NCBI GenBank assembly: GCA_030068075.1
Contig: CM057842.1
Span: forward strand, 42,184,659-42,248,658
Origin: Paguma larvata
Taxonomy: Eukaryota > Chordata > Mammalia > Carnivora > Viverridae
DNA: 64,000 nucleotides
Direction: 5' to 3'
The notes beneath the pieces are model-generated. The model saw only the letters and a program-made list of their open reading frames with translations, had not been told where the DNA came from and did not search any database. Positions 22,290 to 33,490 of this stretch are shown here, one piece after another. Made by a program: the position numbers and the translations under genes. Numbering within the stretch: the stretch's first letter is position 1; each line of letters starts with the position of its first letter.

Positions 22290-22466
22290 AAATTCAAATT
22301 TAGGGGCGCCTGAGTGGCTCAGTCGGTTAAGTATCTGACTTCCGCTCAGATCATGATCTCATGTTCGTGGGTTTGGGCCCCACATCGGGCTCTGTGCTGA
22401 CAGCTCAGAGCCTGGAGCCTGCTTCGGATTCTGTGTCTCCCTCTCTCTGCCCCTCCCCTGCTCATG

Positions 22467-22511
<45 letters not shown>

Positions 22512-22546
22512 ATGAATAAACATTAAAAAAAAAAAATTCAAATTTA
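22290..22546 (+). mobile_element. Can-SINE nested in L1 ORF2 3' part
   Basis: Sense feliform copy from 22303: GGGGCGCCTGAGTGGCTCAG head, TCAGAGCCTGGAGCCTGC body, (CT)n at about 22470-22507, and an A-rich tail. AAATTCAAATTTA is duplicated perfectly at 22290-22302 and 22534-22546. Younger than its host L1. Confidence 0.96.
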
Positions 22547-23455
22547 GACCACAGTGAGATATCACCTCTTCTTGTTAGAATAGCCATCATCAAAAAGAAA
22601 CATGAAAACAAACACTGGCATTGATGTGCAGAAAAGGGAACTCTTGTGCCTTGTTGGTTGGATTGTATATTGATACAGCCACCATAAAAAACAGTATGGA
22701 GGCTCCCCCAAAATTAAAAATAGAACTACTACATGATCCAGTAATTCCACATCTGGGAATATATCCAAAGGAAACAAAAATATTAACTCAAAAAGGTATC
22801 TGTACTCCCAAGTTTATAGCAGCATTATTTGTAATAGCCAAGACATGGACACAACATGAGTATCTGTCAATAAATAAGTGAATAGAGATGTTATGGTACA
22901 CACACACTCACATACAATGGAATAGTATTCGGCCATAAAAAATGAGGAAATCTTAGCATTTGTGACAACATGGATGAACTGTGAAGGCATTATGCTAAGT
23001 GAAATAAGTTAAAGAAAAACAAATTCTATTTGATCTCACTTATATGTGGAAACAAACAAAACAAAACAAAAACTAAAGGAAAAAGAGATCAGATCTGTAA
23101 TTACCAGAGGCAGAGGGTGGGGCAAAGGGAATTGAAGGAAGGCGCTCAAAAGATACAACCTTCCAGTTATAAGATAAGCATGTCCTCGGGTATAAGGTAC
23201 AGAATTAGCAGTAGATAATACTGCTGTGTGATATACCGGAAAGTTGTTAAAAGAATAGATTGTATATGATTCTCATCACAAGGTGGAAAAATTTTTTATG
23301 TTTCTTGTTTTTTCTTTTCTTTCTATTGTGTTCATAGGAGAAGACAGATGTTAGCTTGTGGTAATCATTTCACAGTATATGTACGTCAAGCTATCATGAT
23401 TTATGCCTTAAACTTATACAATGATATATATCAATTGGAAAAAGTTTCCATCGTA

Positions 23456-24359
23456 AAAAGGGGGGTAATTTTAGAAAGAGGTCATTTAGAAAAAAGTCAA
23501 TATCTATGAGTGTGCTGTTCCCCATTTGATCATATTTAAGGCACTTCCAAGTCTCAGTCACTGAATCTAAATGATTTTGGAATTCATGAAGAAACCTGAC
23601 TCCAGGGACATGCACTTTCATTACGGTGTTCCATTTCATTATTTTGCAAAACCCTGGTGAATGCATCTGACTCCCACAGAGATCAGATCTGAAAAACTCA
23701 CATGGAGATGAGAGTATATAGGCTGAAAATCAGAGAGAGGTCACTGGTGGGATATGAGAAGCTATGTTTTGACATTTGTCAAATGTTAACAAAACAATCC
23801 GCATTAATCTGACATCTATGGATAGTAAAAGATAACAGCAGGAACAAACAAGGCATGGATAATCCGAAGCATGACCTAATGTAAAATTAATTTATATTTG
23901 ATTAGTGGAGACATTATGTAATTTCTGCAATATCTATTTGCCTTGTTTTCTTCTGCTTATGTTGTAATTGGGTGAAACTCCCTGAGTGCACCCTAGCTGG
24001 GCGATGTGCTGTTAAACATTTTCAGTGCATAATGATTAACAAAAATGGTCTAGGTAGTGGAAATCTTATACTCTTCGAATTCGAAATCATAGAAAGTTTC
24101 TTGACTAAGAAAATCTTTTGAGCAGAGACATATTCGAAATAAACAGCCGGTGATATTGGAAAAGCGTGCATGTTAAAAGACTTGGGAATATGGTGTTTGG
24201 TGATAAGGAATCGCTATATTTAAAAAGGAATTTTGATGACAATTTTAGCTGGGAAACAAGATGTTATTTGGTGGGGACACATTCCCTAAACTACTCTGAG
24301 GCAAACATCACAGGCAGAAATTGCTGCCCCGGCCCTGGGGGCTGCTTGTGAAAGACGGT
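23456..24359. other. Sequence without recognised gene
   Basis: No repeat or gene structure recognised. The minus-strand frame 23394-23666 has no visible domain and overlaps the L1 end. Confidence 0.45.
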
Positions 24360-24425
24360 GCGGTGCAGAGCGCTTACTTCAGCACCACATGCGCGGGGGA
24401 CGCTCAATAACTGTGGAAGATGATG
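24360..24425 (+). mobile_element. MIR SINE 3'-end fragment
   Basis: CAGAGCGCTTACTTCAGCAC followed by GGGACGCTCAATAACTGT follows the MIR 3' end, with more CpG than usual for so old an element. Confidence 0.5.
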
Positions 24426-24671
24426 AGGTTCCGTATTGATTTTTCAGTCATATCCAGACCCCCAGATAATAAGGAATGGAGCAGTGCTGTCGCCTGAGCT
24501 TAAAGGACAAATTAGTACTGACAGCTGCAGGATTTACATGTTAACATTTGTTTTCCCATTTACATGGAGTCTTCCTTTGCAAATATTATCCATAGTAAAT
24601 TTTCTGCCCATAATTTCAGATTAGCTAAACTTCAACATGCCTTTGGCCTTCACTTTCAAATAAGGAACAGG

Positions 24672-24800
24672 GACACACATTCTGTTCCTGGCTCTGATAG
24701 AATACGTGTGTGCCTCCCGTCGAGTCACTTAATCTCTCCTGGACTCAATTATTCTATTTGCTCAATGAATGGTGAGTAAGACCATTTCATCTAAGATCCC
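24672..24800 (+). mobile_element. MIR SINE fragment
   Basis: CCTGGCTCTGATAG, GTCACTTAATCTCTCCTGGA and a CAATTATTCTATTTGCTCAA stretch follow the MIR core region. Confidence 0.6.
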
Positions 24801-25909
24801 CTTCAGCCATTTAAATTCCTCATGTAGAGTGTGGTATTTTGGACCTGAAGTATCACAAGAGTTCTAGACCAAAGGAAGGATTTTATTTTTAAGAAGCATC
24901 TAGATGTATTTAACTGAAGATCAGAACTCTCAGACAAATCATAGAATCACCCTCCCAAAATATTACATGAATATAACTCTCTATCCTGAAAAGCAGGGAA
25001 CTAAACTAGATGAACTTCTGAGATCCCAAAGAAATCTTGTTACCTCAATGATGCTTTTCTTTATTGAAAGAGAGAAGTGTATTTGCTGTGATTCAAGTAT
25101 TTAAAATTATTTGGAGCTAGTATCCTTCCATTGCTATTATGAAGGATTAGAAACTAAATTTTTTTCATTTTAAATTATACACATGGAATAATTCAGTTAA
25201 AACTATTGACACTGTAGAAACCTTGATAATACATATGGATAGGCTCATATGTTTACTAGATTGGCTACTCACGGATTATCAGAGTCATCCAAACTTTGTG
25301 TATCTAAAGCTATCACTGTGTTCTTCTTCCTTTTGTACCATCTTGGTGAAGAAGGAGAAATGCAATATGGCATATATTTTGTCCTAGAGAAGCCAGGTAT
25401 TTCTCATAATAACACAAAAGTTAAAGTTGCTTCATTCTGAGCTCATAGGTGAGAGTCTGAAGAAGTTAAAGAGCATAATTATGTATACTCTCTAAGGTCA
25501 GTTAGGAAACACAGGTTTTATTACTTGTGCAAACCAACAAATGTTAACACATATACACTATGGGGGATCTGGGAAGGAGTGCATAAATAGCAGATGCATT
25601 AGGCCAGGTTGCATAGAAAATTCATTCTTCAGAGCAGCACTCAATCTGAGGGGGTAAAATCTCTGATGTCAGATTATAAACCTGCTATGTGCAAGATAGG
25701 ATGATGGGAAGGATATTGGGTTGATCCCAAAGAAAGAGAAAGGTTTGGAGAAGCTTAGAGTCTAATAGAAAAGAATAATAGAAATTCAAGTCAAGATTTG
25801 CTGAGCTCTTTTCCATCTAACCCAGTCTCTGTAGGATTCCTAACACACCAGGCTTTGTCCTAGGTTTTTGTTGCTGGTTTACTCTAAATTATCAAGTCAT
25901 TGGCAGTGG
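24801..25909. other. Sequence without recognised gene
   Basis: Plus-strand frames at 24904-25104 and 25249-25440 show no domain. No repeats recognised. Confidence 0.45.
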
Positions 25910-26217
25910 TAGGATCAGTCCCTTCAGACCTCTTCACACAGCCATCTGATTACAGAAGCCTTCTCTGACCACCTTGTGTAAACTAGTAAAACTCATCACT
26001 TGCCTAGTCCTACTTTTTCTCCAAGGCTCTTATCACCATCAGTCAAACCATGAACTTGCTTGTTGATTTTTTTTTTCTTTTCTGTCTCCTCACTCTGGAA
26101 TATAAATCCTATGGGTCCATGGACTGTTCTTTTTTGTTCACTATTCTCCATGTCTAGAATAAAGACTAATCCTTAGAGAAATAGCATGGTCAGTATTTGC
26201 TGAAGGAATAAGTGGAT
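25910..26217 (+). mobile_element. L2 LINE 3'-end copy
   Basis: The stretch GAAGCCTTCTCTGACCACCT, then CTCTTATCACCATCAG, then TCTGGAATATAAATCCTATG, then TTTGTTCACTATTCTC follows the L2 3' end. It ends in TATTTGCTGAAGGAATAAG. Confidence 0.75.
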
Positions 26218-27258
26218 GTATTATGAAGTTAAGTAGTTAATTAATTAACTAATAGGCTTGAATTTATTGGCATGGGTTAAAAGCATTAAAATATTCAAAG
26301 TGGAACTCATATAGTATTCCAAGTTCATTTTATTTTATTTTCAGTAGTTTGTACTTTTATGATAAGCACACTTTATTTCTGTGATCAAAAATTTCTAAAA
26401 TATTTCTATTAAAAATATGAAGATCAATGCACTGCCTTGAAATAGAATGACACAGAGAACCCACAGAGAGATTCACACATATTCTATTTTTAATCATTTT
26501 CAGAGAAAGTCTGTCTTCTCCACCAAAGTAACCTAGGCCAGCTTTAAACATCTCTTGTTAAAAGGAAATCTTTTACCTCATGTGCATTTTCTGTTTTATT
26601 TTCCATATGACCTGTCCTTTTGGTCTTTAATAATAGAGATGATTGTATCACAAGAAAATACTCCAATATTTTACTCTAAAAAATATGTTGATAGAATATG
26701 AAATATGTATACATTAAGATCATCCAATAGTCCATTGTAAGAGAAAGATGTGTTTCACCAGGAAAGAGTTTTAATTCAAGTGAAAGTATCATCTGTGTGC
26801 CAGGCAAAATATATATGTTTTTAAATTTCTGTGAACTAATGAGCAAGTAGTTATCAGAAATTCTCTGAAGTCTAAGACCTAGTTCATATTTTATTAGGTA
26901 ATATTTTTCATAGAAGTGATTTAACTATACAGATGTGCATATGTTTATAAAATTAAGAAAAAACATACTGGCTATATCTTCGTCTCTACCTTCAAGGAGG
27001 ATAATTGTGATTATTCATGATACTGTTTTACTTTAAACAGAACAGGGATATTACTTAATTACGTAATTACCATGTTTTCACCACTTACTTTTTAAAAGTA
27101 GTGACAGCTTAAAGTTTGTATTGTACATATATGCAAATCAAAACGAAATGTTGCTCAAAGAAATTACATTCTTTTTTTCTTCCTTAATGGAATAACTTAA
27201 TTTTAATGGTATATTCCTTTTGGAATATTAAAACACTATGATAAGAAGGATGACTAGT

Positions 27259-27297
27259 TAGATAGATAGATAGATAAATGGATAGGTAGATAGATGA
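27259..27297. repeat. (TAGA)n tetranucleotide repeat
   Basis: About nine TAGA/TGGA/TAGG units. Confidence 0.85.
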
Positions 27298-27385
27298 TAT
27301 ATAGCCATTCAGTTGATTTTCCTATCTTGCAAGAAAAGAATAACTAATGGACAAGATTCTGAGTGGTAGTTAAGTAGGTACATAA

Positions 27386-27430
27386 ATAGATGATGATGGA
27401 TAGATAGATAGATGAGAGATAGATGATAGT
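27386..27430. repeat. (TAGA)n tetranucleotide repeat, second patch
   Basis: TAGA/TGGA/TGAT units, about 90 bp after the first TAGA patch. Possibly one older tract split by later change. Confidence 0.8.
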
Positions 27431-28334
27431 TTTATAGCTAGAGATATACAGATACATGAAATCTATGTTAGATTTCTAAGAAGAAAACAAATTTTGAGTA
27501 GAAAAGAATTTATAGTATTATCTTCAGTATCTTAATCAAGTGAGAAAAATATTTCAAGCCAAATCATAGAATAGATAGTGAATTAATGCTAGAAAGAAGA
27601 TATAGGAAAATTATATGATTATTTGTAAATGGTCGATATAGCTAAATTTGAAAATAAATGATTTCACACTGTGCTATGCCTAGCTCTCTGAGTAAATAAC
27701 TGTAACTCTACAGCAGAAATTCAAATGCAAATTATCCATGATGCTTTTTGATTTTGTATTAAAAAGTGAGAACTGCATGAGTCCAACTTTTAAATTAGCA
27801 AGATTTTTCTCATCAAACATTCAGATACAGTAGCCAAAATTATTCAACTACTTTGTAAATTATTTATGTATAAAGAAATTATTCTAAAACTCTGTTCGCA
27901 CCAAACCTGTACTTATTTTTTTATCTTTTCTTTTGCTATGAGATTTTACAAATCAGAATTAGTTGAATAACAAATAAATATTTCCTGCTAAATGTTTAGA
28001 ATGAAGATTTGCAAGCGAGTCCCAAAAACATTGGCTGCACATAGTCCCCTTCCCAAAGACAGTATTTCACACCTCTCTCACTAAGACTTGCCACTGTGAA
28101 TGTTAATTTTTCAGGGTATAATGACAGAGTACAAAATATACATATGAATATGGTGTCATTATTTCAACTGTTCATTCTATTGTCAGCAATGTTGTCTTGG
28201 CATTCTCTCTCATTCCCTTTTAAATAGCTTATAGGTTACCATTATTTAAATAGCAATAGGTTACCATTGGCAATTGGTTCTTTCTTTAAATTTGGATCCT
28301 CTGAGTGTGGGCAGCTAGTAAGATCTACCTTAAC

Positions 28335-28585
28335 CATTGCTGAGATAATTAAGTAAAACAGCATACGTAAACCATCTAACATGGTGCTTACACATAGCAG
28401 TCATTCAAAAACTTGTAATCCTTTTCTCTATGAAGTTCTTTCCTCCAATCATACTTGTGAGTGATCCGCATACAAATGAATACTGAACGAACAATTCAAA
28501 AAATTATTTTAGTCTCAGTTTGTTTATTGGTAAAATGAGGATAATTTTTCATGCCTTTCTATGTGACATCAGGGTCAAATGAGAA
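28335..28585 (+). mobile_element. MIR SINE fragments
   Basis: TGAGATAATTAAGTAAAACA and GGTGCTTACACATAGCAGTC (28335-28410) resemble a MIR 3' half. AGTCTCAGTTTGTTTATTGG with AAAATGAGGATAA (28510-28585) is the core of a second MIR copy. Confidence 0.6.
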
Positions 28586-29185
28586 AAAAATTATGCATAT
28601 ACACATGTGTGTGTACATAGATAAAAATGTTCCAAATAGTATAACAAACCGTGCAACTTTGGATCATTGAATGAGATGATCTTTAAGAGGTTTTAATATT
28701 TAGGTCCTCTAGTTCCATAACATTTATATTCTATAAAGCTTGCTGTTTTTGGAAGTTTATTTTTAAATTGATTAGCTATTTTCTGTAAATTTACATTTAT
28801 TTAGGGCCATGATTTTGTGCTTTATAAATGATTCCACGTCATTTTGACAACACTGGGGCATTTAGGTACCTTGTCAATTACATTAGAACTTCATGACCAT
28901 GTGGTTAATATGGATATCTTGGTAATCCTTTCTTTCTTTGGTTCCTCCCATCATCTCAGTGAATACGCATTGGTCTAATTAGATGACCTGGACAGACACA
29001 TACCACGTGGACGCATCAGCACGATTCTGTTTTAACTTCTGGAAATGCAAGACACTTGTGTAAATACATGAGTGTGTATGTGTTCATATAAATGTATGAA
29101 CATATTGTATACATGTGTGTGGTCCTGTGTGTCCATACATTATTTCAGCCAACATTTAACTGTGCTGGTGTATTCATACCCATAA

Positions 29186-29325
29186 TGTATGGGTTCAAAT
29201 CCTTGTTCTGTTACCAGTTGTGAAACTTAAGGCAACAGCTTAGACTCTTTGTTACCCAGTTTTCTCGTCTACAAAATGGGGACAATATTAGTAGCTGTTT
29301 TAGACCATTTGTGTGGTTAAAAACC
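29186..29325 (+). mobile_element. MIR SINE copy
   Basis: TGGGTTCAAATCCTTGTTCT, CAGTTGTGAAACTTAAGGC and TTTTCTCGTCTACAAAATGG follow the MIR consensus in order. Confidence 0.82.
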
Positions 29326-29339
29326 CACCTACATGCTTT

Positions 29340-29700
29340 GGATCCAAAATATGATGCAAAGACAGAGTTGGGATAAAGAGGAACTATATGCTTTATTGCT
29401 TTGCCGAGCAAAGGAGCCTGCAGCAGACTTCAAAAACCTGCAAGCCCCCTGGAGGAAGGTGCTGGGGGTTTTATAGGGAAATACAGGATTTAGCTGTTTT
29501 TCACAGGAATTGTGTCCATGCTGCCAGCCTCCTTTGTCATGTTTTCAGGTACTGGGTTTCTGAAAAAAAGGCTAAGAAGGGACAAGGAGAAGTTTGTGGA
29601 AGAGAGGAGAAAGGTTACTTAGGTTATCTAGTTTTGCTGAAGCATTAGCGCTGCCATTTTGATTTTTGTTCAGCTTCATGCTATTAAGTGGTTTCATTTG
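29340..29700 (-). mobile_element. Retroviral LTR-like element A (antisense)
   Basis: On the minus strand a TATA-box-like CCCTATAAAACCCCC (about 29466-29480) is followed roughly 75 bases later by AATAAA (29392-29397). A U5-like stretch comes next. This spacing is typical of an endogenous retrovirus LTR. Upstream, CAAAATGGCAGCGC (near 29650) is common in such U3 regions. No internal retroviral genes are seen next to it, so it is probably solitary. Family unknown, ends approximate. Confidence 0.5.
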
Positions 29701-29719
29701 CGCAGCTCTAATGTACTAC

Positions 29720-30180
29720 TGTTGCAGGATTTTTTGCCTCAATACCCTGGGTATTGGTTGTCTTGCCACTTGGAAGAATGAAGAGGCGAAAACAAAATGA
29801 GCAGCAGGCAAAAGTTTATTAGAGTATAATATCAGAAAGGAAGAATAGTGTGAAAGCTCTCTTGACAGAGAGGGCACATTTGAAAGTGAATTCCCATGAC
29901 AATAGACAAGGGTCTTTGTTTTATAAGTTTCTGGTCAGTCCTCCCTTCCCTTCCCCCTCGTTCCTTCTCAAGTCTTACCCTTATTGGCTTGATACTCTAG
30001 ATGCTAGGCTGTCCATTTCTCATTGGCTCGGTTCCATTGTATGAGGGTTGGTCTATGGCCAATATCATTTCTTCATGGTCTACTACTTATTTCTAGTTAG
30101 GTATATTGATGGTCAGATTCCTGAGGGAAAGCTGAGGGGGTAGTAGGTGGTGTCAATTACATTCTTAAGAGGAACCTTCA
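29720..30180 (-). mobile_element. Retroviral LTR-like element B (antisense)
   Basis: On the minus strand a TATA-like CTTATAAAACAAAG (about 29927-29940) is followed about 110 bases later by AATAAA (29815-29820). An 80-base U5-like end finishes in CCTGCAACA at 29720, giving the canonical CA terminus. A CCAATAAGG box lies upstream. The 5' boundary near 30180 is not defined, and no target-site duplication was found. No gag, pol or env remains were seen. Confidence 0.55.
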
Positions 30181-30301
30181 CCCAAAGGCATCTGTTGTGG
30201 TCAGACCCTCCCAGCATTCTTCCAGAATAAGTGTTTTTCCCCATTCAGGGACCTCAGGTCCTAATCTTTCCCTTTCTGCCTTCTGAATCCTATCTTTTCC
30301 T

Positions 30302-30637
30302 GTCATACTACCATAGACTGGGTGGCTTATCAACAACAACAATTTATTCCTCACGATTCTGGAAACTGGAAGATCCAAGATAAGGGTGCCATGCAGATTT
30401 GGTGTCTGGTGAGGGCACAGTTCTTCAAAGATGACCGGTCTTCTCAATGTGTCCTTACATGTCAGAGTGGGCAAGCTAGCTCTCTGGGGTCTCTTTTATA
30501 AAGGAACTAGTCCCATTCATGAAAGCTCCATCGTCATGACCTAATCACCTCCCAAAGATCCCACACCTCCGAATACTCCTGTGAGTTAGGATTTCAACAC
30601 AAATTTGAGGATGATGCAAATATTCAGTCTATAGCAA
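30302..30637 (-). mobile_element. MLT1A-type LTR (ERVL-MaLR), solitary
   Basis: The sequence is the reverse complement of the MLT1A consensus. ACCATAGACTGGGTGGCTTA comes first, then CAATTTATTCCTCACGATTC, then GATCCAAGATAAGGGTGCC, then CATGACCTAATCACCTCCC. It ends in ATTCAGTCTATAGCA. This is a non-autonomous LTR retrotransposon fossil. Confidence 0.88.
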
Positions 30638-30644
30638 TATCTAA

Positions 30645-30751
30645 CTCACAGGGTGGTTGTGAGGAATAAATACATTATACATATGAGTCACTAAGGACAG
30701 TGTGTGCCTGGCTTATGGATCCAGTCAATATTAGTTGTTGTTGTTGTTGTT
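30645..30751 (+). mobile_element. MIR SINE 3' half with (GTT)n tail
   Basis: ACAGGGTGGTTGTGAGGAAT, AGGACAGTGTGTGCCTGGC and CAGTCAATATTAGTTGTTG follow the MIR 3' end. The tail is a (GTT)n run at 30731-30751. Confidence 0.82.
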
Positions 30752-32509
30752 TATAATTATCAAGCACCTAATTTTTGCTAGGATCTCTCTTCCACATGAG
30801 GAATGAAATAGACAAATTCTCTGCTCTTAGACCAATGGAACTGGTCTAAGCAGAGAACAGTTTCCAGTACAGTAGCCAAGGTGAAAGGTTGCATAAAAAC
30901 TAGATGGGTAAATAAGATAATTTCAGGTGGTGATAAGTGCTTTGAAGGAAAAATAACACAGTCACAAAGAGGTCATAAATGCTTCTCTAGCTAGTATGGT
31001 CAGCAAACGCTTTCCTGAGAATGGCACTTGAGTTGAATTCTCCTTGAGAAGAAGGAGACAGTCATGCAACAATCTGGTGGAGAAGTCATTTAGGAAGTAT
31101 GAAAAGCATATTCAAAAGTCCTGTGTCAAGCACAAGTCTCAAAGTTAAAGAATCAGGAAGGAGGCTATGGTGGCTTAATTAGGTAATCAATGGATAAACT
31201 AATAGAAGACAACTCATACTGACTTAGAAGCCAGAGCTTGAAGTTCAAATCATTTTCTAAGTAGAATCATGTATGTGTTCGCATCTGAATATTTGTAAAT
31301 ACTCTTCCCATGTGATGAGAACACATCTACTAAGTGGTATCCAGTGTAGATCTGTTGTAGATCTACAGTGACAGTGACCCTATTACAATGATTTTCCGGT
31401 AGGGGATTATTTTTTTGTGTGTTGTTTCTATGCTGTGACGTGTGTTGTAATGAGCATCTGAGGAAGCTGGCAATCTTTCTTTGCACATAAAGCTGAATCT
31501 CCTGCAGAAAATACCCCCAGCATCTTCAGACACTATAGTCTGAATATGATTTAAACCATTTTTTTTTTCAACATATAGATCGACAGTCCTCACTTTTAGC
31601 GCCTCAGGGTTCAGGCCATTTGCCAAAATGACAATAGCTCTAAACTTATTGCTATTATTAGTATTAATAGCTCTAATAATATCTATCTGATGACTTCAGT
31701 GCTGAAATTACCTCAGGGCTAGTGAGAAGTAATGAGCTAAAATGATCATAAAGCCCTTTTCAAATATTTCAGGTAATGCTAAATTATTACAAATGGAAGA
31801 ATAGATGTTATACATTCCCTATGAAACACCTGGTGTCAGCCAGATAAGAAAAAAGCAACATTAGCTTCGAAAATGGCATTGGAGGTCCAGGGGCTCAGAT
31901 TATCCCTGAAGTTTATTTTCAAAATCAGTGTTACTAGCTCCAGTTTCAAAAATGAAATGGGAATCATTTATCTGGGGATAAGAGAGCAAGAAGATGTTGC
32001 CATTCCAAACGTGAACAATGCCTTATTGGTTTTCTTTTTTTTTTTTTTTCTGGCCACTCTTACCATCTTCAGTAATTCTTCCCACCTGCCAAACAGCATG
32101 GGCAAGGTGTCATCACCAAATGCTCTCAAATAGGCCTATTACTAACAGCTAAGTAGCCAGCTAGCTACTAAAGGTAGAGTCTAATAGTGCCCTGGTTTAA
32201 AAGCAGGAACTAAAATTTCTTTGCCTGCTAAATAAACTGCCAGAGATTGGGAGCAATAGAAATCTGGAGACTCAGTCTTAGCAAAACCAATTTCTGGATG
32301 TGGGGACCCTCTAAAGCTCTCTGTAAGATGGAATTAGTAATAACTTCCCAGTTCATTCAGTTCTGATGAAAAATCAAAAGAGGGAACATATGTAAAAACC
32401 CATGTAAGGAAAAACTCAGTTTCTTTTCTCACATTGCTTATTGCCACCCTGACGACACTGTCCTCAGATGAATGGGTTTTTCACAGCAAACAATTCTGAA
32501 ACTAACTGC
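30752..32509. other. Sequence without recognised gene
   Basis: A weak MIR-like stretch may lie at 32310-32405. A T-run is at 32036-32050. The frame 31873-32133 reads through the T-run and has no domain. Confidence 0.4.
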
Positions 32510-33150
32510 TGGGAGTTAGTGTAGACCCCACAGGTTAAGAGCTTAGTCCCACCAGAAGGCCCCCCACTTCAGACATCAGCCGTAAGGAGCGGGTCCTCAG
32601 GTTACCCTCACTTCTGTCTGACTTGGCTCCCCACAACCCTCTCCAGTTTTAATCACTTGCTGAATAGCTTACAGAACTCAAAGACACACTTAAGTACATT
32701 TACCAGTTTATTATATAATAAAAGACATGATCAGTGATGCAAGTAAACAGCCACATAAAGAGATATAAAGGCAAGGTCTGGAAGGGTCAGTAGTGCAAGA
32801 GCTTCCCACCCTGGGCATTGGGGTGCACCACCCTCTGGCCTACAGGTGTTTTCATTGCCCTGGCCAGTGTCCAAGCCTCTTAGTCAAGGAATTCTATGGA
32901 GGCTTTCCCAAGTAGACATGATTCATTGTTGCCATATTCCTGCCCGTCTCCCCTCTCTGGAGGAGGAAAGGGGGCAGTGTTGCTGAGTTCCATGTAGGAG
33001 CCCACTGAGAATTACCTCATTAGAACAAGAAATATTCCCACCATCCTGGAAATTCCTAGGGATTTAGGGACTGTGTCTTAGACCCTCCTGTCACCCAGGA
33101 AATGACACTCTTTTGGGAGCTCAATATCAGAAAGAGGGGTCCAAAACCAT
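32510..33150 (-). mobile_element. Ancient LTR-like element (antisense), family unassigned
   Basis: The order resembles a common eutherian LTR in antisense. ACAGAACTCAAAGACACACT comes first, then TTTACCAGTTTATTATATAA, then CAGCCACATAAAGAGATATA, then TCTGGAAGGGTCAGTAG, then CCTCATTAGAACAAGAAATA, then CATCCTGGAAATTCC. Named from memory only as ERVL-like. Confidence 0.45.
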
Positions 33151-33157
33151 ATATTAG

Positions 33158-33161
<4 letters not shown>

Positions 33162-33201
<40 letters not shown>

Positions 33202-33203
33202 GT
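33162..33203. repeat. (GT)n microsatellite
   Basis: About twenty GT units with one GC interruption near the end. Confidence 0.93.
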
Positions 33204-33299
33204 ATTTCTATTATTTGTAGAACCCTCTGCAATTAGTAAATTGCCAAGTGTTTTTAACTATAAGTTGTTTCATGGAATATAGCATTTGAGAGTATGTAT

Positions 33300-33490
33300 G
33301 GTTTTAGGAGTCATGCAGTCCTTGCTTCCAAAGTTAGCTGTCCTATGGATTGGTTCTTAGACACTCAACAGTTTACATAACTTCTCTCAGTGTCATTTTT
33401 CCCATTTATAAGTGAGAAAAAAAATTAGTACATGGGCCATAGTATTTTAAGAATTCAGTGAAATATATAGCTCCTAGCGCATATATATCT
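33300..33490 (+). mobile_element. MIR-like fragment
   Basis: ACATAACTTCTCTCAGTGTC with TTCCCATTTATAAGTGAG resembles the MIR core. Diverged. Confidence 0.5.

Larger units (their letters stand above)
18990..23005 (+). pseudogene. Dead L1 ORF2 (endonuclease and reverse transcriptase)
   Basis: Endonuclease start: the WIKKQDPTIC-like stretch at 19037-19066 is followed by a TAA stop at 19073, where the family has the Gln just before the catalytic Glu. Later endonuclease parts read ...TDIYRTFHS..., RIDHILG and CDHN (frame 19669-19905), with Cys where SDHN is usual. Reverse transcriptase: GPDGFT near 20583, then RSGTRQ near 21106. The catalytic ADDM motif reads AYDM, because codon 21239-21241 is TAT. 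About 180 bases seem lost just after this, near 21275-21310. The C-terminal part, ending around NCEGIMLSEIS near 23000, has further stops. A poly-A run and two SINEs interrupt the frame. Confidence 0.85.
15283..23455 (+). mobile_element. Near-full-length ancient L1 (L1M-type), with four nested SINEs
   Basis: All L1 parts are present in order on one strand: a 5' UTR-like region of about 1.7 kb (15.3-17.0 kb), ORF1, inter-ORF sequence, ORF2 (endonuclease, reverse transcriptase, C-terminal part) and a 3' UTR ending in TATCAATTGGAAAAAG near 23440. Removing the four inserted Can-SINEs and their duplications leaves about 7.2 kb. Stops, frameshifts and a deletion in ORF2 show it is dead. The 3' UTR phrase TACAACCTTCCAGTTATAAG is like L1MA/L1MB families. 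The 5' boundary is approximate, and I found no convincing target-site duplication. Confidence 0.85.
26218..28334. other. AT-rich sequence with TAGA repeats, no recognised gene
   Basis: Very AT-rich. Apart from two (TAGA)n patches and a 22-bp near-duplication at 28221-28268, nothing is recognised. Confidence 0.45.

Noticed and set aside
15272..23496. Target-site duplication for the large L1 (CATTTAAAAAGATG near 15272 and CATTTAGAAAAAAG near 23483)
   Set aside because: Similarity is limited to an A-rich motif expected by chance in AT-rich DNA, and it does not fit both L1 ends tightly.
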